A stretch of 64,000 bases of DNA from Cladorrhinum sp. PSN259 (taxonomy: Eukaryota; Ascomycota; Sordariomycetes; Sordariales; Podosporaceae), in contig MU867070.1 in NCBI GenBank assembly GCA_033725935.1, positions 124,001 to 188,000 on the forward strand. Reading direction: 5' to 3'. Positions 20,401-31,300 of the stretch are shown here, piece after piece. Position 1 is the first letter of the stretch. Each line of letters opens with the position of its first letter. The position numbers were made by a program, and so were the translations under genes. The notes under the pieces were generated by a model. It was not told the DNA's origin and searched no databases. It worked only from the letters and a program-made list of their open reading frames with translations.

Positions 20401-22088
20401 TCACGGGCGGCCTGACGCCAAACTCGTACCTCTTGGATCCCAACTGCCACCTGACGGGCGGATTCGCAATGTACTCGTGGTTCGACAGCCCCGACCCGTC
20501 CTTGAAGGGCGACTGGGTCTTCACCGTCGGCGGGTACCACCGCTCCTTCAAACCGCCGGCCCATTACCCGCCCCCCGAATCGGTTCCCCGGCTGGGGATA
20601 TCCTGGTCTTTCAGCAGCAACATTTCGATAACAGGGGAAGCGTACTTTGCAATAACCCCCAGGCTGTGCATGGCAGGTGGTCGGCTGGACGTGACCCTGA
20701 ACGCAGGTCCTCTGAGGGCATGGTTCAACGCCTATGCCGACTTTTTGATCAATTACAAGCCGTTCCACTTCATCGCCGAAGGGGGCGTGCAGGTCGGCGT
20801 GGAATGTACCGTCGACTTTTGTATTGTTTCCCTCTCGATTAGTGCTACGCTGGGGGCGACGCTGTACCTTGAGGGACCGCCCATCAGAGGCACGGTGACG
20901 GTCAAGTTCTGGGTCATGGAGTTTGACGTGAACTTTGGAAAGGAGCCGGATCCAGTGCGGGATGTGGATCTGAGACAATTTTTTGACCTTGTTTTGCAAG
21001 GCGGGCAGGGGGGTGGCGGCCCGAATATGGTAGCCGCGCGGGGGGGGCATGAAAAGGGAAAGAGAAAGCAGCAGGAGTTGCATGTCTTTTCTTGTTCGTC
21101 GGGGCTGATACCTACTGTTGGTGGGGGAAAGGAGAAAAAAAACTCGGACGAGGATGATGGGCAGGAGGAACCGCCGTGGGTAGTGCGAGGTGCAGCATTC
21201 GCGTTCAACGTGGCCAGTCTCTTCGCTATTGCTGACTGCACGGTGATCTCGGCCGTCGAAAAAAATGAAGTTGCCACCGAGAAAAACTCAAAGAAATGGT
21301 CTTGGGGAAAAGATGGGGACGCAACAGAGGCCAAACCGCACGCCAAGCCGATGAAACAAGGTTCGCCGCTGTTTTCTGATGTTGAGATTAGGATTTATCG
21401 CCAGCTAGTACCGGGTAAGGGGGACGCCGGTGGTACTACTTTCGACGCACTTGAAGAAGATGATTCAGATATTCCACTCGATGACGGGACCGATGGATGG
21501 AAGAAAGTTCAGAGGGTGATCAGACCGCTGTCGAGCGCGATATGGGGACGATGTGAGTCCCCCCCTCTTGTTGGATGAACTCGACTGACATTCAATCATC
21601 CAGATGACATCTCAACGGATCCTTCCCGCCGAGACACGGACCAAACAGCCATGTTATCCACCAACACGGGCGGAACAGTCAACCTAATGACAGGCGTCGA
21701 CATCCACGGCCCAGACGCCAAGCTCAGCGGCGAGTCGCCCATCGAGTTCAACGTCGCCGAGGCGATGGGGTTGAACGCCACCATACCGGATGCCATCCCG
21801 ACGTTTCCCGAGACTACCCCCCCAACCAAAGATGAAGAGGACCACTTGATCCCGGTACCGCCGAGCGAAAAGTGGGAGGACGATGCAAAGGTTATCGAGA
21901 ACGAGTGGAAGGGTAAAGAAGCTGTTGCGGGCCATGTTTTGGAGATGTGGACCACCAAGATTGCGGCGTTTAGTCAGTGGGATTATGGGAGCGGGGGAAA
22001 GCTCCAGGCCAAGGCGCCGGAGGATACCATTGGGAGGTTTGAGGAGTTATATCTTGATATGCCGTGGTTGTCGAGGTTAGTTGTGTAG
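14409..22088 (+). CDS. Giant protein B: ComEC-like metallo-beta-lactamase fused to a DUF6603-type region
   Basis: Exons 14409-21552 and 21604-22088 give 2542 aa. The open frame extends upstream to 14271 but only through a GTG, so 14409 is the first in-frame ATG (MPPPILHVIYAGRGDC, the usual start of this fold). The N-terminal domain (about 1-440) has every signature of a ComEC/Rec2-type MBL: HPDEDH at 76-81, FFTGDG near 208, IQHHG near 239 and HPRPE near 421, so metal binding looks intact. A methionine-rich linker follows near 690. A long beta-rich region (about 700-2200) ends in a block I recognise as DUF6603: SGAFLHKV, YLFQAVGFYGDM, LSGLVAGLGYNSS, TPRLCMAGGRLDV, NYKPFHFIAEGGVQ. The C-terminus is polar. 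Substrate and role unknown. Confidence 0.88.
14769..14789 (+). repeat. AAC trinucleotide run in the MBL domain of B
   Basis: Six AAC codons and one AAT encode seven consecutive asparagines inside the MBL domain, between the HPDEDH and TGDG motifs. This is probably a loop insertion of variable length. Confidence 0.85.
16466..16491 (+). repeat. ATG trinucleotide run in the linker of B
   Basis: Imperfect ATG repeat encoding MMAMMMMM. It marks the boundary between the MBL half and the beta-rich DUF6603 half. Confidence 0.85.
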
Positions 22089-22164
22089 CTAATTGCGGGG
22101 GGCAGGTGATTGTCAGGGCGTAGGTTCACGTAAAATAACATTCATTTTGTTGTGTACACTCCAT

Positions 22165-25100
22165 TCACGCCGCCGCCTTTCCCTTCCTCGCCCTCTCAAC
22201 CCAAATCGTTTTCTCAACCTCCTCCCTATCAGCCCACTTGACCCTAACCTCCAAACCCAACTTTTCCCCGCCCTCCTTGTTAAAAACATCGGCAACAACC
22301 ACACCCCCCAACAAAAAGGTCAAGTCCTTGCACCCCCCGGCAAACACGCGTCCCAAATGCGTTCTCGGCAGCAACTCAATCTTCAAGAGCCGTCGACTCG
22401 CGCCCGAGACTGCGTCGGGAGCTTCTCTCACTAAGCTGCAGACTACATTGAATCTCAGATTGGTGGCCATGAACCCTCCTGGTCCAGTGTAATCTGTTGT
22501 TAGTACTTCGTTGTTGTTTCGCATTTGGGAACGGGTGAATGGGATGGATATTGTGATTTTTTGGAGGAAAAAGTTTGAAAGGGTTAGCGGGGAGGAGGTC
22601 AGAACGATGGAGAAGATCAGATCTTGGGGGGTGGGGGAGGGGGTCAGGATTTCGGAGAATGGGTTGGAAGGGGATGGCTCAGAGTCGAGGGGGGAGACGT
22701 GCAAGGTAAATGTTGGGAGGGAGGCTGGTTGGGAGATGGGGGTTTCGGAGCCTAGGCCGAAGGCCATGAAGGTGAACATAGACATTGCGGTCGCGGTCGC
22801 GGTATCATCTCCTTCTGAGGGGGGTGTGATGACGGCTGTGGGGAGAGAGGCCAAGTGTGGCGGACGGTCGAGGAGAAGTAAAGGCTGCGATCGCTGGAGA
22901 GCCGTCTTCCCGAGAGATTTTAGAGTTCGGGTTGGCCTTTTGGCCACCACCATCAGCGGGGTGGAACGCATCGAGACAGAGGGGGCAGCAGCTGCCAGAC
23001 GGTGTGTGGTTTGCATTTCTCTGGCAGGCGAGATATCAAGGGTGGTTTGGTCGCTGTTCTTGGCGGAAACGCCGTCCGGCCCTGGTTTAAGCTGCATCTT
23101 GAATTGCCAGCTTGGGTCGTTCAGCTGATAAGCGACCAAGCTCGAGGTTGGAAGATCCTCGCTGTACTTGCTCGGACCTTGGGGGTTATCTTTCATTCCC
23201 GCCACCACTTTTTTATGGGCCCATGTGGCGAAGCTGTTGATGTTGAGAAATCTCAATGCCGCATCGTTGGATTGGTCGTCATTCACGTCCCAGGTGAACA
23301 CGGTGGGCTTGTCGTCGGTTGGTGTCTCTCCCCTCTCCCAGGACAGCTGTCCGTTTTTGAGAGCGTTCGATCTCCCATCCCCATGCGGTTGGTCCTTGAT
23401 CGCTGCGCTGTACACGGATTTGAGGTTGATATTTATTTCCTTGTTGCTAAGAGCGGCAGCGACTGAGAAACAAGGCTGGTGGGGTGGTTGGCTCAGCGTG
23501 ACAGACTCAAAAGAAGCCTTGGCTGGACACCGGTCAAAGAGACACAGCATAACATTTGTCTCGAGCAGTTCGTGGCGGATCAAGACAGGATGAGTGTTAT
23601 CCGGGAGCGTGGGCTCCGTCTTGACGACCATGTCGGGAAAGGCAGTGATGAGCTCTGATCTGAGAAGAAATCCATACATGGGCACGGGGGGCAGAAGGCC
23701 CCCGAGACCTCTGCTTGGTGTGGAGAGGTACCGCCTGAGTGCGTGTTGTAGGGATCGTCGAATCATGTCGTCGTCTCTCTCGAGATGGTTTGCCAAGCTG
23801 AGAGCACCGTCGATCAGACTGTCGGTCCAGTTGCGGTCAATCTCGAAGAAGCGAATGGTCTCGAGGGGCAGATGAGACGGATCGCTGATCAGATAGTTGG
23901 CGGGGATATCCGCGAGATACATCTTATCCAGCAGCCACTTGAGGACTGTCATCCAATCGGTCGAGCGCGGCGTGTTGAACTCATCGTAAGGAATCTTGAC
24001 GTCTTGCAAGGAACCCGAGATGTCCTCGGCAGCCGTGTTGAGCTGGCGTTGCAGCTTCTCTCTTCTCTGCGTTTCACCCTTTTCGTCCGACAGAGCTTTG
24101 AACGAGACGTTTACCTGGGGCGCAGTCTTGGCTTTCCATCTGTTGGAAACGTCGCTGGTCAGGAGGGCGTCACTGGCGGGTAACTGTTCCAAGAGGTTCA
24201 TGCTGGTGGCGAGACTCTGGATGGTGGACGGTTTAGTGCGGAACAGAGTCTTGTTCTCCATTTCTTCTCTCTTGGAAACTTCAACGCCGCCTTCTTGGAT
24301 TTGCCTTCGCAGTCGAGCCAACGCCACGGTGAATGTCCGGTCGGCGAGCGCGAGGGTTCTGCCCAGTTGCCATGCTGTCGAGTAGGATATGTCCATGATT
24401 CCGGCCTGCCGGTCAAAAATCTGGCGGTCGGTGCCGTGTGTCGATGGTGCATCCCAGCCAGCTTGGAGGGGATGCGGAACCCTGGCTGGAACAAGGGGAC
24501 CTCTGTAAAAGGAGACTGTTTGCTCTCCGGTTTGGAGGCGATATCGGGCGAGAGAGTATCCCGTTTCCAACCTGCGGGCCGTGTTTGTCCCGGCATCGCC
24601 CTGGGCCCTGAGCACACTCAATTCCTTCTCCGTAACTGGAGCGCGCAGCAACGGTGGTTGGTCAACACCATTTGGCTGCTTGAAGTTGCCGAGGTTTTTG
24701 AATGCGTCATGAAGACTGATTGACCCAGCAGGCAAGCTCATGTATGACCAGCTATGAAGCGACGTCAAAGCCACATAGGGGGTTACAAAAGGAAATGGCA
24801 TGGCCTCCAGGCCCTCGATCGACACCAAATGGGCAATGACCGAGGTTGGCTGAGTTGCGTTGATAGGCCCAGTGCGATGAGAAAGGACGACCGAGAAGAG
24901 ACTGTCTCTCTCCCCGAGAAGACCAGTAGTTGAGCCTGCTTGGGCCATACCAGCTGTATCAACTCGCCGAACGTGCGCCAGCCATCGATACCGAGAGACG
25001 TCAGGATTGGGCTGCGAGCTGGTAGGCTGTCCTTTGTCATCGTACGCCCGCACGAGCTCTTGCAGCACTTCCTTCTTCACGCAGACAATATCACCCTGCG

Positions 25101-25803
25101 TTGTCTCCGGATCATCAACACTAGCGTCCAAGAATTCCAACGGGGTGCTGATACTATCCTTGCTCTCCTTGACATTGTTGATGAACTTGGCCATGTTGAC
25201 ATTGTAAGTGAAGGTCGGCGATGGAGCAAAGGGCTTGGGAGATTTTGGGAGGTCCAGCAAGCTCTTCAACACTCCCTGGACGTCAGGAGGGAGCATGATC
25301 TCTTCTTGCGTGAATACCAGAACAGCCAGCCATGGCGTTCTTGTCTTGGAAAGGGCTTCACGATTGTCACCGGCCAACGATTCAAAGTTGCTTCCCACCC
25401 TCTCCCAGGGCGACTGGGGATCGTTGAGAACCACATGCGCGAGGGTAGTGTGAGGCGCGTGGTGCCCAGGGGCCGGATAAGTCGTGTTGACTGATCCAGC
25501 GGGGAGAGAATATCGGGGGGCAACGACCGTGAAGGACTTGGTGCTCTTTTTCGGCTCCAATCTGTCCTCGGACGGTATACTCAAGAAGCCCTTACCGCTA
25601 GCCGGAGGATGCTTGGCAATGCAATGTTCCACGTCTATGTTGTATGTGCCAGCTGCTAGTCCTGGGCGATAAAATGAGTGCAGTCGTTGATTGCCAGCCC
25701 CAATATCTGGTTTCGCCTTGATGTCGACAGGTGTCACCGATTTCTTGGTTTGAGTTCCGCTGCGTAGGACGAGGTCCCTGGGAGACACTGCTGCTTGGGA
25801 CAT
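22165..25803 (-). CDS. Giant uncharacterised protein C (YRGPL-motif family)
   Basis: Intron-free gene of 1212 aa, starting at the in-frame ATG 25803. No signal peptide or clear membrane helix. Blocks: LAAGTYNIDVEH near 55; PWLAVLVFTQEE near 160; RWLAHVRRVDT and LFSVVLSHRTGP near 270-310; VIAHLVSIEGLEAMP then VALTSLHSWSY; TGEQTVSFYRGPLVPARVP; and IMDISYSTAWQLGRTLALADR near 470. I remember the strings HLVSLEG, SLASWSF, YRGPL and SYAAAWQLGRLLALQD from large hypothetical proteins of actinobacteria, myxobacteria and cyanobacteria, so this looks like a cross-kingdom family. Its stop lies 76 bp from the stop of B, in convergent orientation. The C-terminal third is beta-rich and Pro/Ser-rich. Function unknown. 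Confidence 0.86.
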   Translation of the reverse strand: MSQAAVSPRDLVLRSGTQTKKSVTPVDIKAKPDIGAGNQRLHSFYRPGLAAGTYNIDVEHCIAKHPPASGKGFLSIPSEDRLEPKKSTKSFTVVAPRYSLPAGSVNTTYPAPGHHAPHTTLAHVVLNDPQSPWERVGSNFESLAGDNREALSKTRTPWLAVLVFTQEEIMLPPDVQGVLKSLLDLPKSPKPFAPSPTFTYNVNMAKFINNVKESKDSISTPLEFLDASVDDPETTQGDIVCVKKEVLQELVRAYDDKGQPTSSQPNPDVSRYRWLAHVRRVDTAGMAQAGSTTGLLGERDSLFSVVLSHRTGPINATQPTSVIAHLVSIEGLEAMPFPFVTPYVALTSLHSWSYMSLPAGSISLHDAFKNLGNFKQPNGVDQPPLLRAPVTEKELSVLRAQGDAGTNTARRLETGYSLARYRLQTGEQTVSFYRGPLVPARVPHPLQAGWDAPSTHGTDRQIFDRQAGIMDISYSTAWQLGRTLALADRTFTVALARLRRQIQEGGVEVSKREEMENKTLFRTKPSTIQSLATSMNLLEQLPASDALLTSDVSNRWKAKTAPQVNVSFKALSDEKGETQRREKLQRQLNTAAEDISGSLQDVKIPYDEFNTPRSTDWMTVLKWLLDKMYLADIPANYLISDPSHLPLETIRFFEIDRNWTDSLIDGALSLANHLERDDDMIRRSLQHALRRYLSTPSRGLGGLLPPVPMYGFLLRSELITAFPDMVVKTEPTLPDNTHPVLIRHELLETNVMLCLFDRCPAKASFESVTLSQPPHQPCFSVAAALSNKEININLKSVYSAAIKDQPHGDGRSNALKNGQLSWERGETPTDDKPTVFTWDVNDDQSNDAALRFLNINSFATWAHKKVVAGMKDNPQGPSKYSEDLPTSSLVAYQLNDPSWQFKMQLKPGPDGVSAKNSDQTTLDISPAREMQTTHRLAAAAPSVSMRSTPLMVVAKRPTRTLKSLGKTALQRSQPLLLLDRPPHLASLPTAVITPPSEGDDTATATAMSMFTFMAFGLGSETPISQPASLPTFTLHVSPLDSEPSPSNPFSEILTPSPTPQDLIFSIVLTSSPLTLSNFFLQKITISIPFTRSQMRNNNEVLTTDYTGPGGFMATNLRFNVVCSLVREAPDAVSGASRRLLKIELLPRTHLGRVFAGGCKDLTFLLGGVVVADVFNKEGGEKLGLEVRVKWADREEVEKTIWVERARKGKAAA

Positions 25804-26602
25804 TTTAGCAGCGTGTAATTATTACCTGTGCGGATATCTGGACGTATATCGAGCTTTGTCGTTGTCTGCTGGCGATGATGGACTCGCTTTCTGCCAAAAG
25901 AATTCAGCGATGAGAGTTGGCCACACGGACGTCAGTAGGTACCTGACGAATAATTCCAGAGGTACCTACAAGTTCCATTGCTGTCGACCATGACTTGGCA
26001 CACTGTCCGGAAGGAGTGCCGATACCTCCAAGAAAACGATTGGACACTGTTACGAGACTATGAAAACACCCGACGAACTGATGGCTGGCTGAGGGAGCGA
26101 ATATGGATAGCTCGACGCTGGTTTTTGTTCAACGGCAGCTGAAATGCATAGAATGGTCTGTTGCAGACAAGTCTCGAACACGTCTCTGCATACACCTGCA
26201 TATCTCGTGCATGCGTCTAGAGCCGTTAGAAAGCTGCTGATTCGCTAGTATCACCTCTAGCACGCTGGGTCTAGATTTCCGTCGTCCAAGTTCATGGTCG
26301 GTGATGGGTCCGTGACCGCAGGCTAGGCTCAATTAGACGACAATAGCGTTGCATGGCAGGATAATTAGTGCATGTTGGGCCTCAATACTGTGCATGTGTA
26401 CCCCTCTCAATCCACTTCTGAATGCTACAGTACTGAGATCTGGAACGCACTTCCAAAGTCCGAGTTTGATGCATTCGGTGATGGGCACTTTTTTGGCCAA
26501 GCTCGCAAAGACGGGTTAGCCCTTATAAAGATGCGTAGTCCTTCAACGTGAATTCCAATCTCAGAGTGCTCCAGAGTCCCTATCCAAAGATCACCAGTCA
26601 TA
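25804..26602. other. Divergent intergenic region between giant gene C and the lectin-like gene
   Basis: About 800 bases containing the promoters of both flanking genes. A TATA-like CCTTATAAAG lies about 26520-26529, some 75 bases before the lectin-like ATG. No supported gene; the short frame at 26129-26332 has no motif. Confidence 0.45.
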
Positions 26603-27725
26603 ATGTCTTGCCCATTGGCCAGTCTCGTTAACCCGCTGAAGCCCGATCAGGTGCTCCTATTTTTCCTGACACAGCATCAGTCCGTTGGTCTCTCGCTGTA
26701 CGATGTCCGCCCTCCCAGACCTGACCACGAGGATCCCGAGGACTTGGTGGCCATCACTGGCATCAAGACCACCAGTTTTAGGGACAATCTCTCCGCCCCC
26801 GTCGACTTGAAAATTGTAAATCCCGGTTCCTTCAGCGCATTGAAGGCCAACAACTTGGTGCGAATGTCCCTTGCAGCTTGCCCCCGAAACCCGCTCCTAC
26901 TCAGCTAACATAGCATATTACGCCGTAGATCAACGTCTACGGCTTCGTACAAGTCGCACCACCGGCATCAGGCGTCAAGACAATCGAGCCGGCCGCCACC
27001 AAACGCATTGCACAACTGAGCCCCGTTTACAAAGTTCTCCTCCCCGATGAGTCGACCGTGGACAACGTGAAGAGAACCAACCAGGTGGTTGGCGTCGGCA
27101 TGGCCACCATCGTGGACGCCAAGGGCCAGGGACACATGTACTGCTTGACTCAGACCGCCTCGGGTAACCCATGCATTGCCGAGTTCGCCGTGGGTTGGGC
27201 AGTCAGCAAGAGGGATCTCGATATTATCAACACGGCCATGAACCAGCGTCCCCCTCTGATGGCCACTAACTTGGTCGCGGCGTTCGAGCCCCTTGATGGG
27301 AAGAAGTCGGTCATATACCAGACCAAGGACAGCCTTCGTATAGTCGAGTCCAACGGCAACAACGGCAAGTATCTCGGCCAAATACGATCATAAAGGAAAA
27401 TCAAATCTAACCCTGGGCATCTACAGACTCCGAGGTCCCAAACACAAGCGACGGCCGTAACGGCACCGGCCTGGCCCTGGTACCCGTGACGTCAGAGGAT
27501 ACCAAGAAAACTAAGCTGTACCTTTACTACTTCAACGGCAAGGGAAAGCTGCAGAGTGTGGTCCGTGACGAGGACGGCAAGTGGGGAGCCTCGTCCGAGA
27601 AGGACACGACAACTTCGGACGACAACACGGCCTTGACCGCCTCCAGGGTCGGCAAAACGATATTGCTGCACTTTATTGCCAGTGATGGCAGCATTAAATG
27701 GGTTCGGGATGAGATTCAGCTTTAA
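26603..27725 (+). CDS. Fucose-lectin-like beta-propeller protein (3 exons)
   Basis: Exons 26603-26857, 26929-27364 and 27427-27725 give about 329 aa, the size of AAL-type fucose-binding propellers. The first intron is GT-AG with a CTAAC branch site. The second only keeps frame if it uses a GC donor (GCAAGT at 27365) and the normal ACAG acceptor at 27426, joining ...NNDSEVP. Repeated blade-like strands are visible: GHMYCLTQT, KSVIYQTKDSLRIVE, KLYLYYFNGKGKLQSVVRDE followed by GKWG, and TILLHFIASDGSIKWVRDE. No signal peptide, as in other cytosolic fungal lectins. The sugar ligand cannot be predicted and the family call is moderate. It is divergent from giant gene C and may belong to the same block. 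Confidence 0.7.
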
Positions 27726-28321
27726 TTAGATAGGTGCCTGTGACTAGCTGGATTGATGTTCTTGAATGATTATATCAGTACATGCGAATGGCTTAACTCT
27801 CTGCGTAAGAGCATAGGTAGATGCACCCCCTTGTGCTCGAGGGTAAGAGAACAGAAGAGATCCAGTGGTGGTGCTCCGGAACTCGTGTTACTTGCGGTTA
27901 TTCGCCAAGCGTAACAAATATTTTTCCCTAATCTACTCTACGCTCACCCCCCCTGGGTCTTTGAACGGTTGCACTGGCACCTAAGCGCCAATTGAAAATA
28001 GAGTTTTTAATTTGAAAGAATATTATTATAACCTGCACCGAGGTAAGGGTATAGACTGTAAGGTAGTACGCCTAGGGTAACTTGACAGGATAATCGAAGG
28101 TTGTGGTAAGCGTCTTAGATAACGGGGTTCACTGTTAATAATAGGTTGTTTTAATAAAGAGTTACTGAGAGTAGATTATAGATAATGAATGATATTGCTT
28201 GCGTATATTAATTATCCAAAGCTAACCAACTTGGAAACCCCCAATATAATAAGAAAACTTGATAAAAGAGCTACCAACTACATCCTATAACGTCCCACAG
28301 ACGTGCAACCCGCGTCTCCCT
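27726..28321. other. AT-rich, RIP-like patch
   Basis: From about 27900 to 28260 the sequence becomes strongly A/T- and TpA-rich (many TAATA, TTATA and AGTTA words) and has no coding content, in contrast to the GC-richer neighbours. This is what a transposon remnant mutated by repeat-induced point mutation looks like, but no element could be named. Confidence 0.45.
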
Positions 28322-31300
28322 TCAGTTAATAGCAGCACTAGAGTCTCCCCAAAGCCGTGCCCTATCACCCGGAAAATTGATCTTGTCCTCCTCGGTCGCC
28401 TTCAAGAACCCAATCTCTTTCCAAATGTGAATGTACTTCCTCACAGCAGTCTCAGACACCGGCCCAACCCTCGACAGCACCTTCGAGTGGTCAAGCGTGT
28501 TCTGCACGCTCAACACCAATCCTCCGCATGACAGGCGCAGGTACGTGCTGTCCAAGAAGTCAGCCAACAAAGCGGCCGGATTATCGCGCTGCGGCGCAGC
28601 CCTCACCCTCTCCAACCACTCAGCAAATGGCACCAAGTTGGACTTCGAAATATGCAACGCGTCAGCCAGTATGGCGTTCATCTCGCGCCACGACTGGCCG
28701 ACCGGATTATCGATGTGGTAAAATGGATGCGGGGTGCGGTCGTCAGCCAGCACCAGCTCAGCCAGGGTCTCGGCAATGTCGTTCACCGGTGTCCAAAAAA
28801 GCTTTCCATCCACATCGGGGAGGCAGTTGAGGGTCTGCGATGATTTGACCAGGAAGCCAAAGTGTTCTATTGGATTCCAGTACCCGCTCGTCTTCGACCC
28901 CGCGATCTGACCTATGCGAACCACCATGGCGCGGAAGCGATCCGGACAATGCTTGTGTATCGTCTCGTCTAGCATACGTTCACACCCCCACTTGGCCTCA
29001 GCATATCCATTTGCCAAAAGTGAGCGTATAGTCTCGACCCGCTCCTCGGGGACGACGGTTTTCTTGCCCTGCCCAAAGGCGTTATACTCTTCCACGCCGG
29101 TGTTTCCAACCACACCAATCGAGGACACGAACTGGAACCCAAACTTGAAACTCTTTGGTCTCCGAGACGCCGCAGCACATCCAAAGTCGATCAGGTGGCG
29201 GAAGATTTGGAATTGTGACTCGAATCCAGAAAGGGGACGTTTTGCACTCATCGGCCAAGCATTATGAATCAAGTGCGTAACGGAGCTTGCTAACTCGTCA
29301 TACTCACTGGGAGATAACCCAAATAGCGGCTTTGCAGTGTCAGCTTGCAGCACGCGCATTTTTTGTTTGAGATTCTCGGGGAAGCGAATCCCTTTGTCCC
29401 TCATCGACTTGTACTGCCTAGCGTTGGGCTCGTCTCTGTGCTCGCGGTTGAGGCATACCACCTGCTTGATGTCGTCCTGCTGAGCAAGGCAGTAGGCAAC
29501 ATGGCTTCCGAGAGATCCAGTGGTGCCAGTCACCATTACAACTCTCCCTGTGCTCAGAGGAGCAGTGAATCTGTGGGTCGGTGCCTTGAAAGCTGCTGTG
29601 TACTTCCTCACCAGGTCGTCCACGGCTGTCTCCCGAGCAATAAACACCGCATCGGCCGCCGTGGTTCCAACCCTAGCGAGAGTGGGCAGTGTTGGATGCA
29701 CCGGCTCCGGAGTTGACACGGGAGTAACCTTCATCTGCACTGGAGTGCTTAGAGGCGCAGGAACACCCAGTTCCTTCACGAGAAACTGCTTTAGTGCTCC
29801 AACAGTGTGACATTCAAGAAACAGAGACTCATGCGCAATGTTCAGTTCGAACACATCCCTGAACCGACTGGTTATCACCAAGGAGAGGAGCGAGTCAATC
29901 CCGCAGTCACCAAACCTGGTATCGTCACATAAGTCTGCCCGCGCAACCCCGCTTTCCTCAGAAATGATGTCCAACGCTTTGCCAAAGTCCAACTCAAAAG
30001 GAGTTAAACAGTCGTCCTGCATATTAGGTGTGGCTGTACCAACAGTTGTTGGTGTCGTGTCGAACCCAGAGTCGCTTGAGCCAGAAGAAGAAGAAACAGT
30101 GCTCGGTCCTGAGTCGTCATAGTAATCCGGCGTTGGTGAGGATCCTAAGAAACTCCTGAGGTGCTTAACTGTGGGATGTTCCAGGAAAAAATTCGAAAAA
30201 TCTACGTCAACATCAAGTTCCTCCTTGAATCGGGCAGAGATGGTGAGGGAGAGGAGCGAGTCAATGCCCACATCGGAGAAAGCGGTTGAATCAGTAAGCT
30301 CCGTCACTTCGAGTCCGCTCTCCTCAACAATAATCCGCAGCGCTGTGGTGAACCGTGAGGGTGGCAGAGCTGCCTTTGGCTGCTTCGTAACGGCAATAAA
30401 ATTGCTCTGTGCTGCTCGGGGTGCTACAGCTGGCTTTACGCTGCCTGTTGTCTTCATTCTACTCTCGAGCGAGAGAATTACCTTCAAGACTCTGCGGGGT
30501 ACACCTTGAATCTTGAACCGAACGTCAGCATTTGATAAAGCACTGTGGAGCAAAACACTTACTGCAATCTGACCAAGGAAGGCAACAACCTTGTCGCCAT
30601 CCAGGACAACTACATCTCCATACCAAAGCTTGTCCGCTCCCGGAAGCATGCGCGTGTACGTTTTGTATGTCTTCTCAAAGTCGATTGGCTCAAACAGTTG
30701 AAGCGAACCCCAACCATGGTTCATGAATACCTCATTATCCAAATCGGTATTGTCATTGCAGTTCATGGTAAACCCACAAGACTGCGTCAAAGCATCAATA
30801 ATGGCAGGATGGGTGTGATAGTTCCCTTCTCGCTTGACAGTACCAAAGCTCAATTCGCTGCTGGCCTCCAAGGTCTGGCTGTTCAACACGACCTCATCAA
30901 TGGCTCTGTAATCATCGTGGAAGCGGGCGAGAGGGCGGATCGCACGGTAAGCCATTGGACGATTGAACCGAGCCGTCTCGCCAGTCACAATGCCGTCACG
31001 AAGACCCTGGAGTTTCTGCTTAATGACTGCAATGTCATTCTGGAGCTCCGTCTGATGGCTGCGAATATCCCTGAAGCGAAGCGTACAGTGAGAGTGTTCT
31101 TGCAGGCTGCTCTTGTTGTCAAATGTCATGAACTTGACGAGCGCGGAGTTCTCTTCCCAATTAGCCTCAGCATGGGCTTGTAGTGGTTGCTTGCTTCCGT
31201 CTCCTCTTAGAATCAGAGCCTTAGAGATGGACATATCACCCACGTCAACTTCTAACTCGTCGTCCCGAGGGACTTGGTACCGTTCTAGAAGATACCTGCC

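Noticed and set aside
19560..21083. 507-aa minus-strand open frame inside gene B
   Set aside because: Antisense shadow of the DUF6603-coding strand. Composition is Arg/Gly/His-rich with no motifs, while the plus-strand frame matches a known domain pattern.
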